From positions 173,038 to 237,037 of the forward strand of contig CAZWDU010000001.1 of assembly GCA_964632845.1 (NCBI GenBank): a DNA stretch of 64,000 nucleotides, given 5' to 3'. The translations under genes and the position numbers were made by a program. Source of the DNA: JAOZHU01 sp964632845. Lineage in GTDB: Archaea > Thermoproteota > Bathyarchaeia > Bathyarchaeales > Bathycorpusculaceae. Shown piece by piece: positions 1 to 8,687 of the stretch. Under the pieces are notes generated by a model that did no database searches, was not told the origin of the DNA, and was given only the letters and a program-made list of their open reading frames with translations. The first letter of the stretch is position 1; every line of letters begins with the position of its first letter.

Positions 1-2
1 CT

Positions 3-722
3 GCGGTTGGAGTCGCGGTTAAACGGGTAACAGTGGTAGCTGACGAAGTGCAGGAAATCGCAAGCGCAGTTCGTGAAGCACTGCAGAGAATGCCTCAGTT
101 TATCGTAACCACTGGGGGGCTTGGACCAACCTTTGACGATAAGACGTTAGAAGGCATAGCAGAAGCGTTACGCTGTAAGCTGGAAGTCAACGCGAAAGCG
201 CTGCAGATGGTTAAGGAAAAATATGAAGCCTACAGTCGGGAAAGAGGCGCTGGAAAAGTGGAGTTGACGCAGCCAAGAATCAAGATGGCGACTATCCCGG
301 AAAAAACGGAGCCCATTCGCAACCCTGTGGGCACTGCACCTGCGGTTCAGGCAGACTTGAACGGAACAGTTTTGTTTGCGTTGCCAGGTGTTCCTGCGGA
401 GATGGAAGCTATCTTTGAAGAAACTATAGTGCCGTTGCTTAAGCAGTCGTCAGGCGGTAATGGTTTTTATGAAAAGAGCGTGTACGCTGAAGGTATAATG
501 GAGTCGACGTTGGCGCCGTTGATTGACAAAGTGATGCGTGATAACGTTGGGGTTTACGTGAAGTCGCATCCGAAAGGGGAGGAGGATAAACCGCGTATTG
601 AGATTCATTTTTCCATTAGCGGTAAAGAAGCGGAGGACTCAGAAGGCAAACTGCAGAAAGCTATAGCTCAGCTTTCAAACTTGATAGAAAACAGCAATGG
701 CAAAATCGTTAGTAACGCTTGA
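3..722 (+). CDS. CinA/MoCF-like nucleotide-binding protein, 5' end outside window
   Basis: The open frame already runs in from base 3, so the gene begins before the window; the first in-window GTG at 33 is an internal codon. The visible part carries the molybdopterin-binding-fold signature TTGGLGPTFDD, about 36 codons from the window edge, and a later PGVPAEMEAIFEE stretch. Both are typical of COG1058 (CinA N-terminal domain; nicotinamide-nucleotide amidase-related proteins). The protein ends without the C-terminal amidase domain of bacterial CinA, as is usual for archaeal members. Its exact reaction in archaea is not settled; family knowledge suggests nucleotide or NMN-related metabolism, and the fold is shared with molybdenum cofactor enzymes. 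Nothing downstream suggests an operon partner. Confidence 0.85.
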   Translation, partial: AVGVAVKRVTVVADEVQEIASAVREALQRMPQFIVTTGGLGPTFDDKTLEGIAEALRCKLEVNAKALQMVKEKYEAYSRERGAGKVELTQPRIKMATIPEKTEPIRNPVGTAPAVQADLNGTVLFALPGVPAEMEAIFEETIVPLLKQSSGGNGFYEKSVYAEGIMESTLAPLIDKVMRDNVGVYVKSHPKGEEDKPRIEIHFSISGKEAEDSEGKLQKAIAQLSNLIENSNGKIVSNA

Positions 723-790
723 ATATTCGCGCTAATAATTAACTGTCCACAAGACCAATAAACTGGTTGCCAGTTAAATTGTTGAGAAAA

Positions 791-1909
791 ATGAAGATTA
801 AATATACACAAGCGGCAGCGGCAATACTGGTTGTTTCTGCGGTGCTTTCCACGGTTTCAGTTTGCCTAGCAGATGACTACGCTGTGGCGTATCAGCTTTT
901 AGATAAACTGGGCGGCACAGCAGCTTACAAGTTGAACGTGGTGATCCCGCAGTCGCTGCTGGAATATTATTCTACGCGAAGCCACAGGTCAGCTTCAGAC
1001 AGGGATTTTGCGAAGTTTGTGACGCCTTACGCTTTGGAACCCGTAGCGGATAATCTCCGTGAACTTTATGCCGATGATGAAGATTTCGCTAATGGCGCAT
1101 TGATGATTGTTCACCAAATACCTTATGAGGAAATTGTACCCGCAAAATACCCGTTGGAAACTATGGCGGACAACAAGGGTGACTGCGACCTTTTTGCCTA
1201 TGTAGCTGCGTCAATAATGAGCGCTGGAGGCTTAACTGTTGTGCTTTTGTATTATGAAGAAGAAGAGCACATGAATGTTGGTGTTCATCTCTCTGAAGCT
1301 CCAAGGGATGCTAGAGAAAGCGTTTATTCTGTGACGCTTGATGATGTTGCATATTATGTTGCGGAGTGTACGGGTGGAAACTGGACGTACGGTTGGAGAG
1401 TCGGGGAATGTCCCAGCAGCTTGAAAAACGCCACTGCACAGGTAGTTACGTTGGAAAACAGCGAAGAAGTGTCGCCAGGACAGGTTTCTGCAAGTTTCGC
1501 TGTGCTGGAACCCAGCACGATTGCGTTGGAGATTTCGCCGTCTATCACTTTTCCAGAGAATACCCTAGCATTCAGCGGTCAACTTACCCCAGCTAAGCAG
1601 GACGAGAACGTTACGATTTACGTTGGAGCAGTTGGTTCCACATGGCAAGTGGTGGGTACAGCAGTAACGCAATCGGATGGACGTTTTGAATATGTTTGGA
1701 AGACTGACGCAGCAGGCATATATGCTGTTCGCGCAAGCTGGGCAGGTGATGATTCGTACAGGAGCACGATAAGTCCAATGAAAAACGCGGTGGTTATGCC
1801 GTTCTTTCTGGTTGCATTGATAGCTGTGGCTGTTGTCGTAGCGGTAGTGGGTGCGTTTGCGGTTTTCTCTTTGAAACGAGCAAGACAAAAAGCTCTGAAG
1901 CCAGAGTAA
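791..1909 (+). CDS. Secreted, membrane-anchored transglutaminase-like protein
   Basis: About 372 residues from the ATG at 791; TTG codons at 767 and 782 are possible alternatives. An N-terminal hydrophobic signal segment (about residues 4-27) is followed by a transglutaminase-like domain. There KGDCDLFAY gives a candidate catalytic Cys near residue 132, the EEEEHMNVGVHL stretch supplies His near 160 or 166, and YYVAECT supplies an acidic residue near 192. An Ig-like beta domain follows (about 245-335, with ENTLAFSGQLTP and GRFEYVWKTD). The C terminus is one hydrophobic helix followed by Arg and Lys residues, as in outward-facing single-pass proteins. Probable role: a cell-surface thiol protease or transamidase-like enzyme, substrate unknown. 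The fold assignment is from motif recognition; activity is inferred. Confidence 0.7.
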   Translation: MKIKYTQAAAAILVVSAVLSTVSVCLADDYAVAYQLLDKLGGTAAYKLNVVIPQSLLEYYSTRSHRSASDRDFAKFVTPYALEPVADNLRELYADDEDFANGALMIVHQIPYEEIVPAKYPLETMADNKGDCDLFAYVAASIMSAGGLTVVLLYYEEEEHMNVGVHLSEAPRDARESVYSVTLDDVAYYVAECTGGNWTYGWRVGECPSSLKNATAQVVTLENSEEVSPGQVSASFAVLEPSTIALEISPSITFPENTLAFSGQLTPAKQDENVTIYVGAVGSTWQVVGTAVTQSDGRFEYVWKTDAAGIYAVRASWAGDDSYRSTISPMKNAVVMPFFLVALIAVAVVVAVVGAFAVFSLKRARQKALKPE

Positions 1910-2092
1910 ACGCAACCAACTTTCTGCAAGAAGATGATTTAGACTTTTTGGGTGCAAGCAGTCTTTTGGTAATTTGACTTCAGTGCCGTGTTGCTTTTGG
2001 AAGTGCAAAAACTAGCGCGTAGAAAAAACTATAGCCTCCTTTTTATATACTATATATGACGCGAAATTTTACTGTGGAAGCGGGGTTGTTTG

Positions 2093-2169
2093 TGGTGCGG
2101 TCTCCGGGATTTGAACCCGGGTCGTCAGCGTGGGAGGCTGATGTCCTAGCCAAGCTAGACTAAGACCGC
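2093..2169 (-). tRNA. tRNA-Gly (anticodon CCC)
   Basis: The minus strand folds as a full cloverleaf: acceptor GCGGTCT pairs with AGACCGC, anticodon stem TCAGC pairs with GCTGA, and the loop CTCCCAC puts CCC at positions 34-36. The T arm is CCCGG with loop TTCAAAT and CCGGG. The discriminator base is A, and the CCA end is encoded at 2095-2093. No intron is present. Confidence 0.95.
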
Positions 2170-2200
2170 GCAACATGCACATATCACCCGCACAAACTAA

Positions 2201-2210
2201 CTTAAACTTT
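2201..2210 (-). promoter_or_regulatory. Box A (TATA) for tRNA-Gly
   Basis: AAAGTTTAAG on the minus strand lies about 32-41 bases upstream of the mature tRNA 5' end, the expected place for an archaeal TATA element serving a short leader. Confidence 0.5.
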
Positions 2211-2223
2211 TATCCACAAAGCC

Positions 2224-2234
2224 ATTAATTAATA
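2224..2234 (+). promoter_or_regulatory. Candidate TATA box for the purM-purS-purL-purQ genes
   Basis: ATTAATTAATA on the plus strand would start transcription near 2258, about 38 bases before the purM ATG. It is divergent from the tRNA-Gly promoter in the same intergenic space. Confidence 0.4.
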
Positions 2235-2295
2235 GCAAAATTGTTATTTCCCACAAACACGAAAAATAGCACACAGACAGGAGAAGCACACGACT

Positions 2296-3375
2296 ATGCC
2301 CAAGAACTTCACTTACGCAAACGCGGGAGTAAACCGCGAACAACGCCACGAATCCAAAAAAGCACTGAAAACGCTGGAGCAAACGTACAAGCACAGCCGC
2401 TACGGCGCAGTCGTGCATCTGCCGTACAGCAATATCTTTCCCTTCACCAAAAACACCTACTTGGACTTGACCATCGAGGGCGTCGGCACCAAAGTTCTAT
2501 TGGCGCAACTGGCAGGAAAATACGATAGCATAGGTGTGGACGCCGTAGCCATGGCAGTCAACGACGTAATCCGCTCAGGCGCCACCCCGCTCGCTATCTC
2601 GGACAACATTCACGCACAAGCCAGCAACCCCAAACTTGTCAAAGCATGGCTGAACGGCATAGCCAAAGGCGCAGAAGACTCAGAATGCCCAGTCGTCAGC
2701 GGCGAAATAGGCGACGTAGCCGAAATAATAAACGGCTTAACGGCAGGCGCAGGCTTCGACATGGTTGTCGCCGCAATAGGACAAGTTGCTGAGGCTGACG
2801 TAATCACGGGAAAAGGCATCGTGGCTGGTGACGCGATAATAGGATTCCGAAGCAACGGCTTGCACAGCAACGGCATAAGCCTCGCACGAAAAATCCTATT
2901 CAAACAGTGGGGCGGAAAATACGAGTCGCGCACAGTTCCAGAGGGGTGGAGCAGGGAAATAGGCTTAGAAGCTTTGGAGCCTACGCGAATCTATGTGAAA
3001 CCTCTGCTTGAAGTGGCAAAAGCGGTGAAAGTGAAAGCCGCCGTGCACATAACAGGCGACGCCTACCTGAAATTCAATAATCTTACACGTTTCTCACCGG
3101 GCATAGGCTTCGAATTCACTAATTTCAAGCCTCAACCCATCTTCGGCTTAATCCAGAAAACCGCGCAGGAGCTCGGCTTGACCGTGACGGATGAGGAGAT
3201 GTTCAAAACCTTCAACATGGGCTGGGGCTTCGCCATAATCGTAGACAAAACCGACACAGCCAACGCTTTAGATGTACTCGAGAAAGCTGGTGCGGAAGCT
3301 GAAGTAATAGGCAAAGTAACAGGCACCCCGCAGGTAACCATCCGCCACAACCGCCTGAAGCTGGTTTTGGCATAA
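2296..3375 (+). CDS. purM: Phosphoribosylformylglycinamidine cyclo-ligase (AIR synthase)
   Basis: PurM closes the imidazole ring, converting FGAM plus ATP to AIR, the fifth step of purine synthesis. The start YANAGVN near residue 6 matches the family's YKDAGVD-type N terminus. The segments IEGVGTKVLLAQ, VAMAVNDVIRSGATPL and GFRSNGLHSNGISL are the conserved ATP and substrate regions. The family's usual GGET-AEMP loop reads GEIGDVAEII here, a moderate divergence. The length of 359 residues is normal. purS, purL and purQ follow on the same strand, which supports the assignment. Confidence 0.95.
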   Translation: MPKNFTYANAGVNREQRHESKKALKTLEQTYKHSRYGAVVHLPYSNIFPFTKNTYLDLTIEGVGTKVLLAQLAGKYDSIGVDAVAMAVNDVIRSGATPLAISDNIHAQASNPKLVKAWLNGIAKGAEDSECPVVSGEIGDVAEIINGLTAGAGFDMVVAAIGQVAEADVITGKGIVAGDAIIGFRSNGLHSNGISLARKILFKQWGGKYESRTVPEGWSREIGLEALEPTRIYVKPLLEVAKAVKVKAAVHITGDAYLKFNNLTRFSPGIGFEFTNFKPQPIFGLIQKTAQELGLTVTDEEMFKTFNMGWGFAIIVDKTDTANALDVLEKAGAEAEVIGKVTGTPQVTIRHNRLKLVLA

Positions 3376-3433
3376 TTTTTTGCTAAAATAGTGATGAAAG
3401 CGTTTAAATCCACTGCGCTTACCATTTAGACGC

Positions 3434-3685
3434 ATGAAATACCGTGCCAAAATAGAAGTCAGCCTTAAACCGGGACACAGCGACCCCGAAGGCGAGACCA
3501 CAGCACGTTTACTAAAAGAACTCGGCTACGCAGTCCAAGCTGTAAACGTAAGCAAAGCCTACGCAGTCAACCTCGAAGCTGAAACACGGAAAGAAGCCAA
3601 AGCGAAAGCAGAAGAAATGTGCAGAAAACTTTTGGCAAACCCAACAAAAGACAACTACACCATCACCATCGAGGAGCAAAAATGA
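3434..3685 (+). CDS. purS: Phosphoribosylformylglycinamidine synthase subunit PurS
   Basis: An 83-residue protein with the PurS pattern: YRAKIEVSLKPGHSDPEGETT at the start, the segment LLKELGY, and the end NPTKDNYTITIEEQK. PurS is the small subunit of the three-part FGAM synthase (PurS-PurL-PurQ) that converts FGAR, glutamine and ATP to FGAM; it bridges PurL and PurQ and helps channel ammonia. Its stop TGA overlaps the purL ATG as ATGA, indicating translational coupling. It lies 58 bases after purM. Confidence 0.95.
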   Translation: MKYRAKIEVSLKPGHSDPEGETTARLLKELGYAVQAVNVSKAYAVNLEAETRKEAKAKAEEMCRKLLANPTKDNYTITIEEQK

Positions 3686-6063
3686 GCCCTAACATCTACT
3701 GCCCCAAAAACACGCCCTTCCCCCTCGTCGAAATCAACCTGCTCAAAGCAAACGCCGCACAACTGCAGGAGATAAGCAGTGAACTAGGCTTAAGCCTAAG
3801 CCTGAAAGAAATGAAAGCTATCCAAACTTACTTCAAAACGAAAAAAAGAAACCCCACAGACGCGGAACTCCAAACCATAGCCCAAACATGGTCAGAACAC
3901 TGCTTCCACAAGACGTTCAAAGGCAAAATCCGCATAGACGGCAAGCAAATCAGCAGCCTCTTCCGCACCTACATAGCAAAAGCCACCGAAAAAATCAAGC
4001 CAGACTGGTGCATCTCAGTCTTCGAAGACAACGCAGGCATAATCACCTTCGACAAAGGCTACGGCATAGCCGCCAAAGTTGAAACCCACAACCACCCCTC
4101 AGCAGTAGAGCCTTTCGGCGGTGCAGCCACAGGCGTAGGCGGCGTAATCCGCGACGTCCTCGGCGTCTGGGCAGACCCCATCGCATGCACAGATGTCTTA
4201 GGATTTGGACCCTTAAACTACGATTACGCCAAGCTGCCAGCAGGCGTGAAACACCCAAAATACGTGTACATGGGCGTCACCGCAGGCATAGCAAGCTACG
4301 GCAACAACATGGGCATCCCCACAGTCAACGGCGCCATATACTTCGACGAAACCTACACGGGAAACGTCGTCGTTTACTGCGGCTGCATTGGACTGTTGCC
4401 GCTTAAAAAATTCACGAAAAGCGCCAAGCCCGAACATCTAATCATTGTTGCGGGTGGAAAAACAGGACGCGACGGCATCCACGGCGTCACCTTCGCCTCG
4501 GCAGAACTCACCGAGAAATCAGAAGAAGTTTCGCGGCCAGCCGTGCAAATTGCTGATCCCATTGAGGAGGAAAAGCTGAAGCGGGCGCTTATGGAAATCC
4601 GCGACCGCGAACTTGCTTCAGCAACCACGGACTTAGGCGGAGGCGGCATGTCCTCAGCTATCGGCGAAACCGCAGAACGTTTCAACTGCGGAGCCTCCGT
4701 CGACTTAGACAAGGTGCCCCTCAAATACGCTGGGTTGGCGCCTTGGGAAATTTACATTTCAGAATCACAAGAACGCATGCTCATAACTATCCCATCAGAA
4801 AACCTAACAAAAGTCATGGCAGTATTCACAAAAGAAGAGGTTGAAGCTACTGTAGTGGGAAAACTCACCAGTGAAAAACGGCTGCAACTCCGCTTTGAGA
4901 ACGTTGTAGTAGCGGACATGGACATGCAGTTCCTTTTCACGCCGCCGAAAAGCATGAAAACCGCCACTTGCGAAACCGCCAACCTTGAAGACCCCAGCTT
5001 TCCTGAACCTGCAAATCTCACCGAAACGCTGGTGCAGTTAATGGCGGCGCCGAACATAGCCAGCAAAGAAAGCGTAGTGCGCAGTTATGATCATGAAGTG
5101 AAGGGCAACACCGCGCTTAAACCATTACACGGCGAGTACGCTGGACCCAACGACGCTGCAATCATAAAGCCATTAGACAACTCGTGGAAAGGCATCGCCA
5201 TATCATGCGGCATGAACCCAAACTACGGTAAAATCGACGCTTACTGGATGGCAGCCGCCGCCATAGACGAAGCAGTACGCAACAACGTAGCAGCAGGCGG
5301 ACGCAGAATCGCTTTGCTCGACAACTTTGTGTGGGGCAACCCTGAAAAACCCGAACGCCTCGGCTCCCTCGTGCAAGCATGCAAAGCCTGCTACGACATT
5401 GCCACCACGTTCAAAACCCCGTTCATCTCAGGCAAAGACAGCCTCTACAACGAGTCCCCGCTCGGACCAGTAACGCCCACACTGTTAATCACGGCAGTAG
5501 GCATAGTCCCCGACGTGCGCTCCGCCGTCTCCATGGACGCGAAAGCACTAGGCAACCTGCTGTACATCGTGGGTAAAACCTACATGGAACTCGGAGGCTC
5601 CGAATACTACAAGCTTAAGGGCTTCTTAGGCAAAACAGTGCCGAAACTTCGCGCCGTCCAAGCCCGAAAAACCTACTACGCGCTAACCAAAGCCATCGGC
5701 GCAGGCACAGTGAAAGCGTGCCACGACCTATCCGAAGGCGGCTTAGCCGTAGCGGCAGCAGAGATGGCACTGGCAAGCAGCTACGGCGTAGAAATAGACC
5801 TAAGAAAACTCCCTTCTGAAACGCTGAAACGCGACGATTTTGCGTTGTTCTCGGAGTCTAACAGCCGCTTTCTCGTAGAAGTCGCAAAGCAAGACCGTGA
5901 AGCGTTTGAAAAGTTAATGAAGGGCAAAGCGTACGCGGCAATCGGCAGAGTCACCAAAACCCCGCGCTTAACCATCCGCGGACTCAAAGGCGCTTTGGCG
6001 GTTGACGCGCAGGTTGCGGATTTGCGTGCAAGTTGGAAACGAACCTTGAGCAGCGAGGCGTAA
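3682..6063 (+). CDS. purL: Phosphoribosylformylglycinamidine synthase II (PurL)
   Basis: The ATPase/synthase subunit of FGAM synthase, about 793 residues, slightly longer than the usual 720-residue small-type PurL. The frame is open upstream to 3619, but the ATG at 3682 overlaps the purS stop (ATGA) and gives the expected N terminus. Diagnostic stretches are TWSEHCFHKTFK, the ATP-binding VETHNHPSAVEPFGGAATG, SESQERMLITIP and, in the second half, CHDLSEGGLAVAAAEMA. It acts in the cytoplasm with PurS and PurQ, the latter starting 4 bases after its stop. Confidence 0.96.
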   Translation: MSPNIYCPKNTPFPLVEINLLKANAAQLQEISSELGLSLSLKEMKAIQTYFKTKKRNPTDAELQTIAQTWSEHCFHKTFKGKIRIDGKQISSLFRTYIAKATEKIKPDWCISVFEDNAGIITFDKGYGIAAKVETHNHPSAVEPFGGAATGVGGVIRDVLGVWADPIACTDVLGFGPLNYDYAKLPAGVKHPKYVYMGVTAGIASYGNNMGIPTVNGAIYFDETYTGNVVVYCGCIGLLPLKKFTKSAKPEHLIIVAGGKTGRDGIHGVTFASAELTEKSEEVSRPAVQIADPIEEEKLKRALMEIRDRELASATTDLGGGGMSSAIGETAERFNCGASVDLDKVPLKYAGLAPWEIYISESQERMLITIPSENLTKVMAVFTKEEVEATVVGKLTSEKRLQLRFENVVVADMDMQFLFTPPKSMKTATCETANLEDPSFPEPANLTETLVQLMAAPNIASKESVVRSYDHEVKGNTALKPLHGEYAGPNDAAIIKPLDNSWKGIAISCGMNPNYGKIDAYWMAAAAIDEAVRNNVAAGGRRIALLDNFVWGNPEKPERLGSLVQACKACYDIATTFKTPFISGKDSLYNESPLGPVTPTLLITAVGIVPDVRSAVSMDAKALGNLLYIVGKTYMELGGSEYYKLKGFLGKTVPKLRAVQARKTYYALTKAIGAGTVKACHDLSEGGLAVAAAEMALASSYGVEIDLRKLPSETLKRDDFALFSESNSRFLVEVAKQDREAFEKLMKGKAYAAIGRVTKTPRLTIRGLKGALAVDAQVADLRASWKRTLSSEA

Positions 6064-6066
6064 AAC

Positions 6067-6882
6067 ATGAAGCCCGAAAACATTAAAGCCTGCATTATGC
6101 GTGTCGGCGGCACAAACTGCGACGCAGAAACCCAGCGGGCTTTCCGCGAGTTAGGCGTCCAAGCTGAAACACTGCACTTAAACGAGATGATAAAGCGCCG
6201 AAACCTCATGGATTATCATATTCTGGTTTTTCCAGGCGGGTTTGCTTACGGCGATTATGTGCGTTCAGGCGCAATATGGGCGCGGCTGCTGATGGCCAAG
6301 CTGGGCAAAGAACTGAAAGCGTTCATGGCGGACAACCGACCGATACTGGGCATATGCAACGGCTTCCAAGTTTTGGTTGAGGAAGGCTTGCTGCCTGGCT
6401 TCAAAGGCGTCAGCGCGTATCCTGAGGCTTCTCTTGCGCCGAACAGCCGCGGCTACAAGTGCCGCTGGGTGTACTTGAAACATGAAAACCGCGGCAACTG
6501 TATCTTCACCAGCAAAATCCCCAAAGGCAAAGTGCTTCGCATGCCCATCGCGCACGGCGAAGGACGCTTTGTGCTTCCGAAAGAAAAGGAAAAGGAACTG
6601 CTTGCGAAACTCTGTGAAGACGACATGTTGGTCTTCCGCTACTGCGACGCGAAAGGCAACGCTGCAGAAGGAAATTACCCAGCCAACCCGAACGGCGCTT
6701 TCTACGACATAGCGGGAATCTGCAACCGCGAAGGCACAGTATTCGGCATGATGCCACATCCTGAACGCGCGTTTTACTGGTGGCAACAGCCCGACTGGAC
6801 ACGGCAAAAGCAGATGACGCAGTATGGCGACGGAAAACTAGTCTTCCAAAGCCTGATTGAGAATTTAGTGAAGCGCCTCTAA
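6067..6882 (+). CDS. purQ: Phosphoribosylformylglycinamidine synthase I, glutaminase subunit
   Basis: A class I glutamine amidotransferase that supplies ammonia to PurL. The nucleophile Cys97 lies in LGICNGFQ, the oxyanion region is FPGGFAYGDYVRSGA, and the catalytic His231 and Glu233 lie in MMPHPERA. The length of 271 residues is normal for the archaeal form. It starts 4 bases after purL. The last 18 bases overlap the end of the convergent kinase gene on the other strand, so the two purine blocks converge here with no room for a long terminator. Confidence 0.96.
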   Translation: MKPENIKACIMRVGGTNCDAETQRAFRELGVQAETLHLNEMIKRRNLMDYHILVFPGGFAYGDYVRSGAIWARLLMAKLGKELKAFMADNRPILGICNGFQVLVEEGLLPGFKGVSAYPEASLAPNSRGYKCRWVYLKHENRGNCIFTSKIPKGKVLRMPIAHGEGRFVLPKEKEKELLAKLCEDDMLVFRYCDAKGNAAEGNYPANPNGAFYDIAGICNREGTVFGMMPHPERAFYWWQQPDWTRQKQMTQYGDGKLVFQSLIENLVKRL

Positions 6883-7779
6883 GTCTTTGGCGAACGGCAA
6901 TCCTGTTCTTGCACCCATTTTCATGGCGCACCGCGACGCCACAAAATTGCCCAGTCTGCCACAATCGTAGAGGCTTTTTCCTTTTAGCAAACCGTAGAGA
7001 AATCCTGCGCAGAACGCGTCTCCAGCGCCAGTTGTATCCACCACTTTCACCTTAAACGCTTCAATCAAGTGCCGTTCGCGTCCATCGGTAACGTAGCAGC
7101 CGTCGCCGCCGAGCTTAACAGCCGCTATTCTCGCGCCCCTTCCAATCAACACATCCGCGCCTTTGCAGTAGTCTTTTTCTCCAGTTAAAAGCTCAAGCTC
7201 AACAACGTTAGGCATCAAAACATACGTCCTCCTAATAATCGGCTCCAGCTGAGCCAAACCTCTTCGGGCGTACAGTGCGCCAGGGTCAAAGCTAATCTTG
7301 ACGCTTTCTGGAAGAGCTCCTATGAGTTTTTGCTGTGTTTGAAAAGATTTTTCGCCTACAAACGAGGTTAAATGCAGGAACAGCGCCTGCAAAACATACC
7401 CCGCGTCTACCTCACTAAGCTTCATTGTGTCGTTGACGCCAGAGTCAATGCACAACGCTCGCGAACCGTCTTTATCCACGAAACCCATAACTGAACCGCT
7501 TTTGCCACGTTTCGCGCGGATCACGCCGTTAATATCAACGCCTTCCTTGCGGAAATCTTTGAGTAACATGTTGCCTTCTCTGTCACAGCCAACTTTACCG
7601 ATGAAGCCAACTTTGCAGCCGAGCCGCGCCAAACCAACGATGGTGTTTGCGGCTGAACCACCGCAGGCTTCCAAGCAGTTTTCTATGAAGCTTTCTTCTT
7701 CAGCCGCGGCTATCTTTTGCACTTTGAAGAGTTTATCCACGTTAAGCGCGCCAAAACCGACAACATCAAACTGCTTCAT
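6865..7779 (-). CDS. PfkB-family carbohydrate/nucleoside kinase
   Basis: A ribokinase-fold kinase of 304 residues. GGSAANT at residues 40-46 is the substrate-binding glycine motif, and DTTGAGDAFCAGFLYG near residue 250 is the PfkB signature with the catalytic Asp and the anion hole. It transfers phosphate from ATP to a sugar or nucleoside. Its place as last gene of the purD-HAD-ftr block hints at ribose, adenosine or another purine-linked substrate, but specificity cannot be read from the sequence. Its ATG overlaps the ftr stop (ATGA), so the two are probably cotranslated. Confidence 0.88.
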   Translation of the reverse strand: MKQFDVVGFGALNVDKLFKVQKIAAAEEESFIENCLEACGGSAANTIVGLARLGCKVGFIGKVGCDREGNMLLKDFRKEGVDINGVIRAKRGKSGSVMGFVDKDGSRALCIDSGVNDTMKLSEVDAGYVLQALFLHLTSFVGEKSFQTQQKLIGALPESVKISFDPGALYARRGLAQLEPIIRRTYVLMPNVVELELLTGEKDYCKGADVLIGRGARIAAVKLGGDGCYVTDGRERHLIEAFKVKVVDTTGAGDAFCAGFLYGLLKGKSLYDCGRLGNFVASRCAMKMGARTGLPFAKDLEALH

Positions 7780-8687
7780 GGAAACAGCTCACGCAAGTGA
7801 ATTTTATACTCTCCTAGTTTTCCGCCGTAGTTGCCAGCGGAAACGCGCACTACGCTGTCAACCTTAACGGCAGCTTCAATTCCCGCTTTCACGGCAGCTT
7901 TAACCGCCTGCATGGAAACGCCGTTAATCACTATCTCTGGAATGTAACGCACGCCTAAGGGAACCATCGAAGCTTTGGCTAAGCGCTGCTTGAGCGACGG
8001 GCAGTACGGGTGATTCGTGGTTGGGCCTATCAGTGGAAACTGGGTTTCAGTTTTGGAGCCTGCGGAGCACACGTCAAACGGTGTAACCACGCCGCTTACG
8101 CTGTGTATCGCCTTTAAGGCTCTTGCACCAGCAGTCTTCAACGCCTTTTTCGTTTTGCACATTATCCAGAAGTTTGCGCCCATAACGCCGTTGGCATAGC
8201 CCAAGTAACGTTCGATGATGAAGTCTGGAACCATAATGGGTACAACTATGACTTCTCTGCCATGGCGCTTTTCCACCCACTCATAGCCGTCGCCGCAGTG
8301 ACCCACCCGCGTCATCATGTCCATTTTTCCCTCAGCATTGGGCAACGCGTCGAAAACTGCGGTGAACGGCTTGACGAGTATGTCTTGGCGGATTCTGTAC
8401 GAAAATTCCGCTTCAAACTTTTTCAAGCAATCAGCAAGCGGTACCTTGCTATCAACAGTGCCCCAGAACTGCAGCAGTGCGCCTTTGCGGTGGTCTGGGG
8501 TTTCTTTTGGGCTGAGCCATTTTTCAACTCCGCCTTCGACTCTGCCTATGACCACGGCGGGCGTGGCTGTGGCATCATGTGCTGCACTGTGCAGTGTACG
8601 CGCGTCGTCAGCCGTGACTATTATTCGGCAAAAGATGCCCTTGAAAGCTTCAGCGTAAGTGTCTTGGATTTCAGCTTTTGCAGCCAT
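7776..8687 (-). CDS. ftr: Formylmethanofuran--tetrahydromethanopterin formyltransferase
   Basis: Ftr moves the formyl group between methanofuran and tetrahydromethanopterin (H4MPT), the second step of the archaeal C1 (methyl-branch Wood-Ljungdahl) pathway. The 303 residues match the family's length (about 297). Recognisable stretches are VIGRVEGGVEKWLSPKETPD, RKGALLQFWG, PLIGPTTNHPYCPSLK and the C-terminal VSAGNYGGKLGEYKIHL. The gene abuts the HAD gene (stop TAA, then ATG) and overlaps the kinase, so it is part of the purD operon. No other H4MPT gene is in the window. The context suggests a link between C1 carriers and purine synthesis. Confidence 0.93.
   Translation of the reverse strand: MAAKAEIQDTYAEAFKGIFCRIIVTADDARTLHSAAHDATATPAVVIGRVEGGVEKWLSPKETPDHRKGALLQFWGTVDSKVPLADCLKKFEAEFSYRIRQDILVKPFTAVFDALPNAEGKMDMMTRVGHCGDGYEWVEKRHGREVIVVPIMVPDFIIERYLGYANGVMGANFWIMCKTKKALKTAGARALKAIHSVSGVVTPFDVCSAGSKTETQFPLIGPTTNHPYCPSLKQRLAKASMVPLGVRYIPEIVINGVSMQAVKAAVKAGIEAAVKVDSVVRVSAGNYGGKLGEYKIHLRELFP

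Noticed and set aside
3619..3681. N-terminal extension of purL
   Set aside because: The frame is open, but it lies wholly inside purS, and the ATGA overlap at 3682 gives the family's normal N terminus.
4043..4437. Arg-rich overlapping frames inside purL
   Set aside because: They are out-of-frame shadows of purL caused by its codon bias; Arg/His content is extreme.
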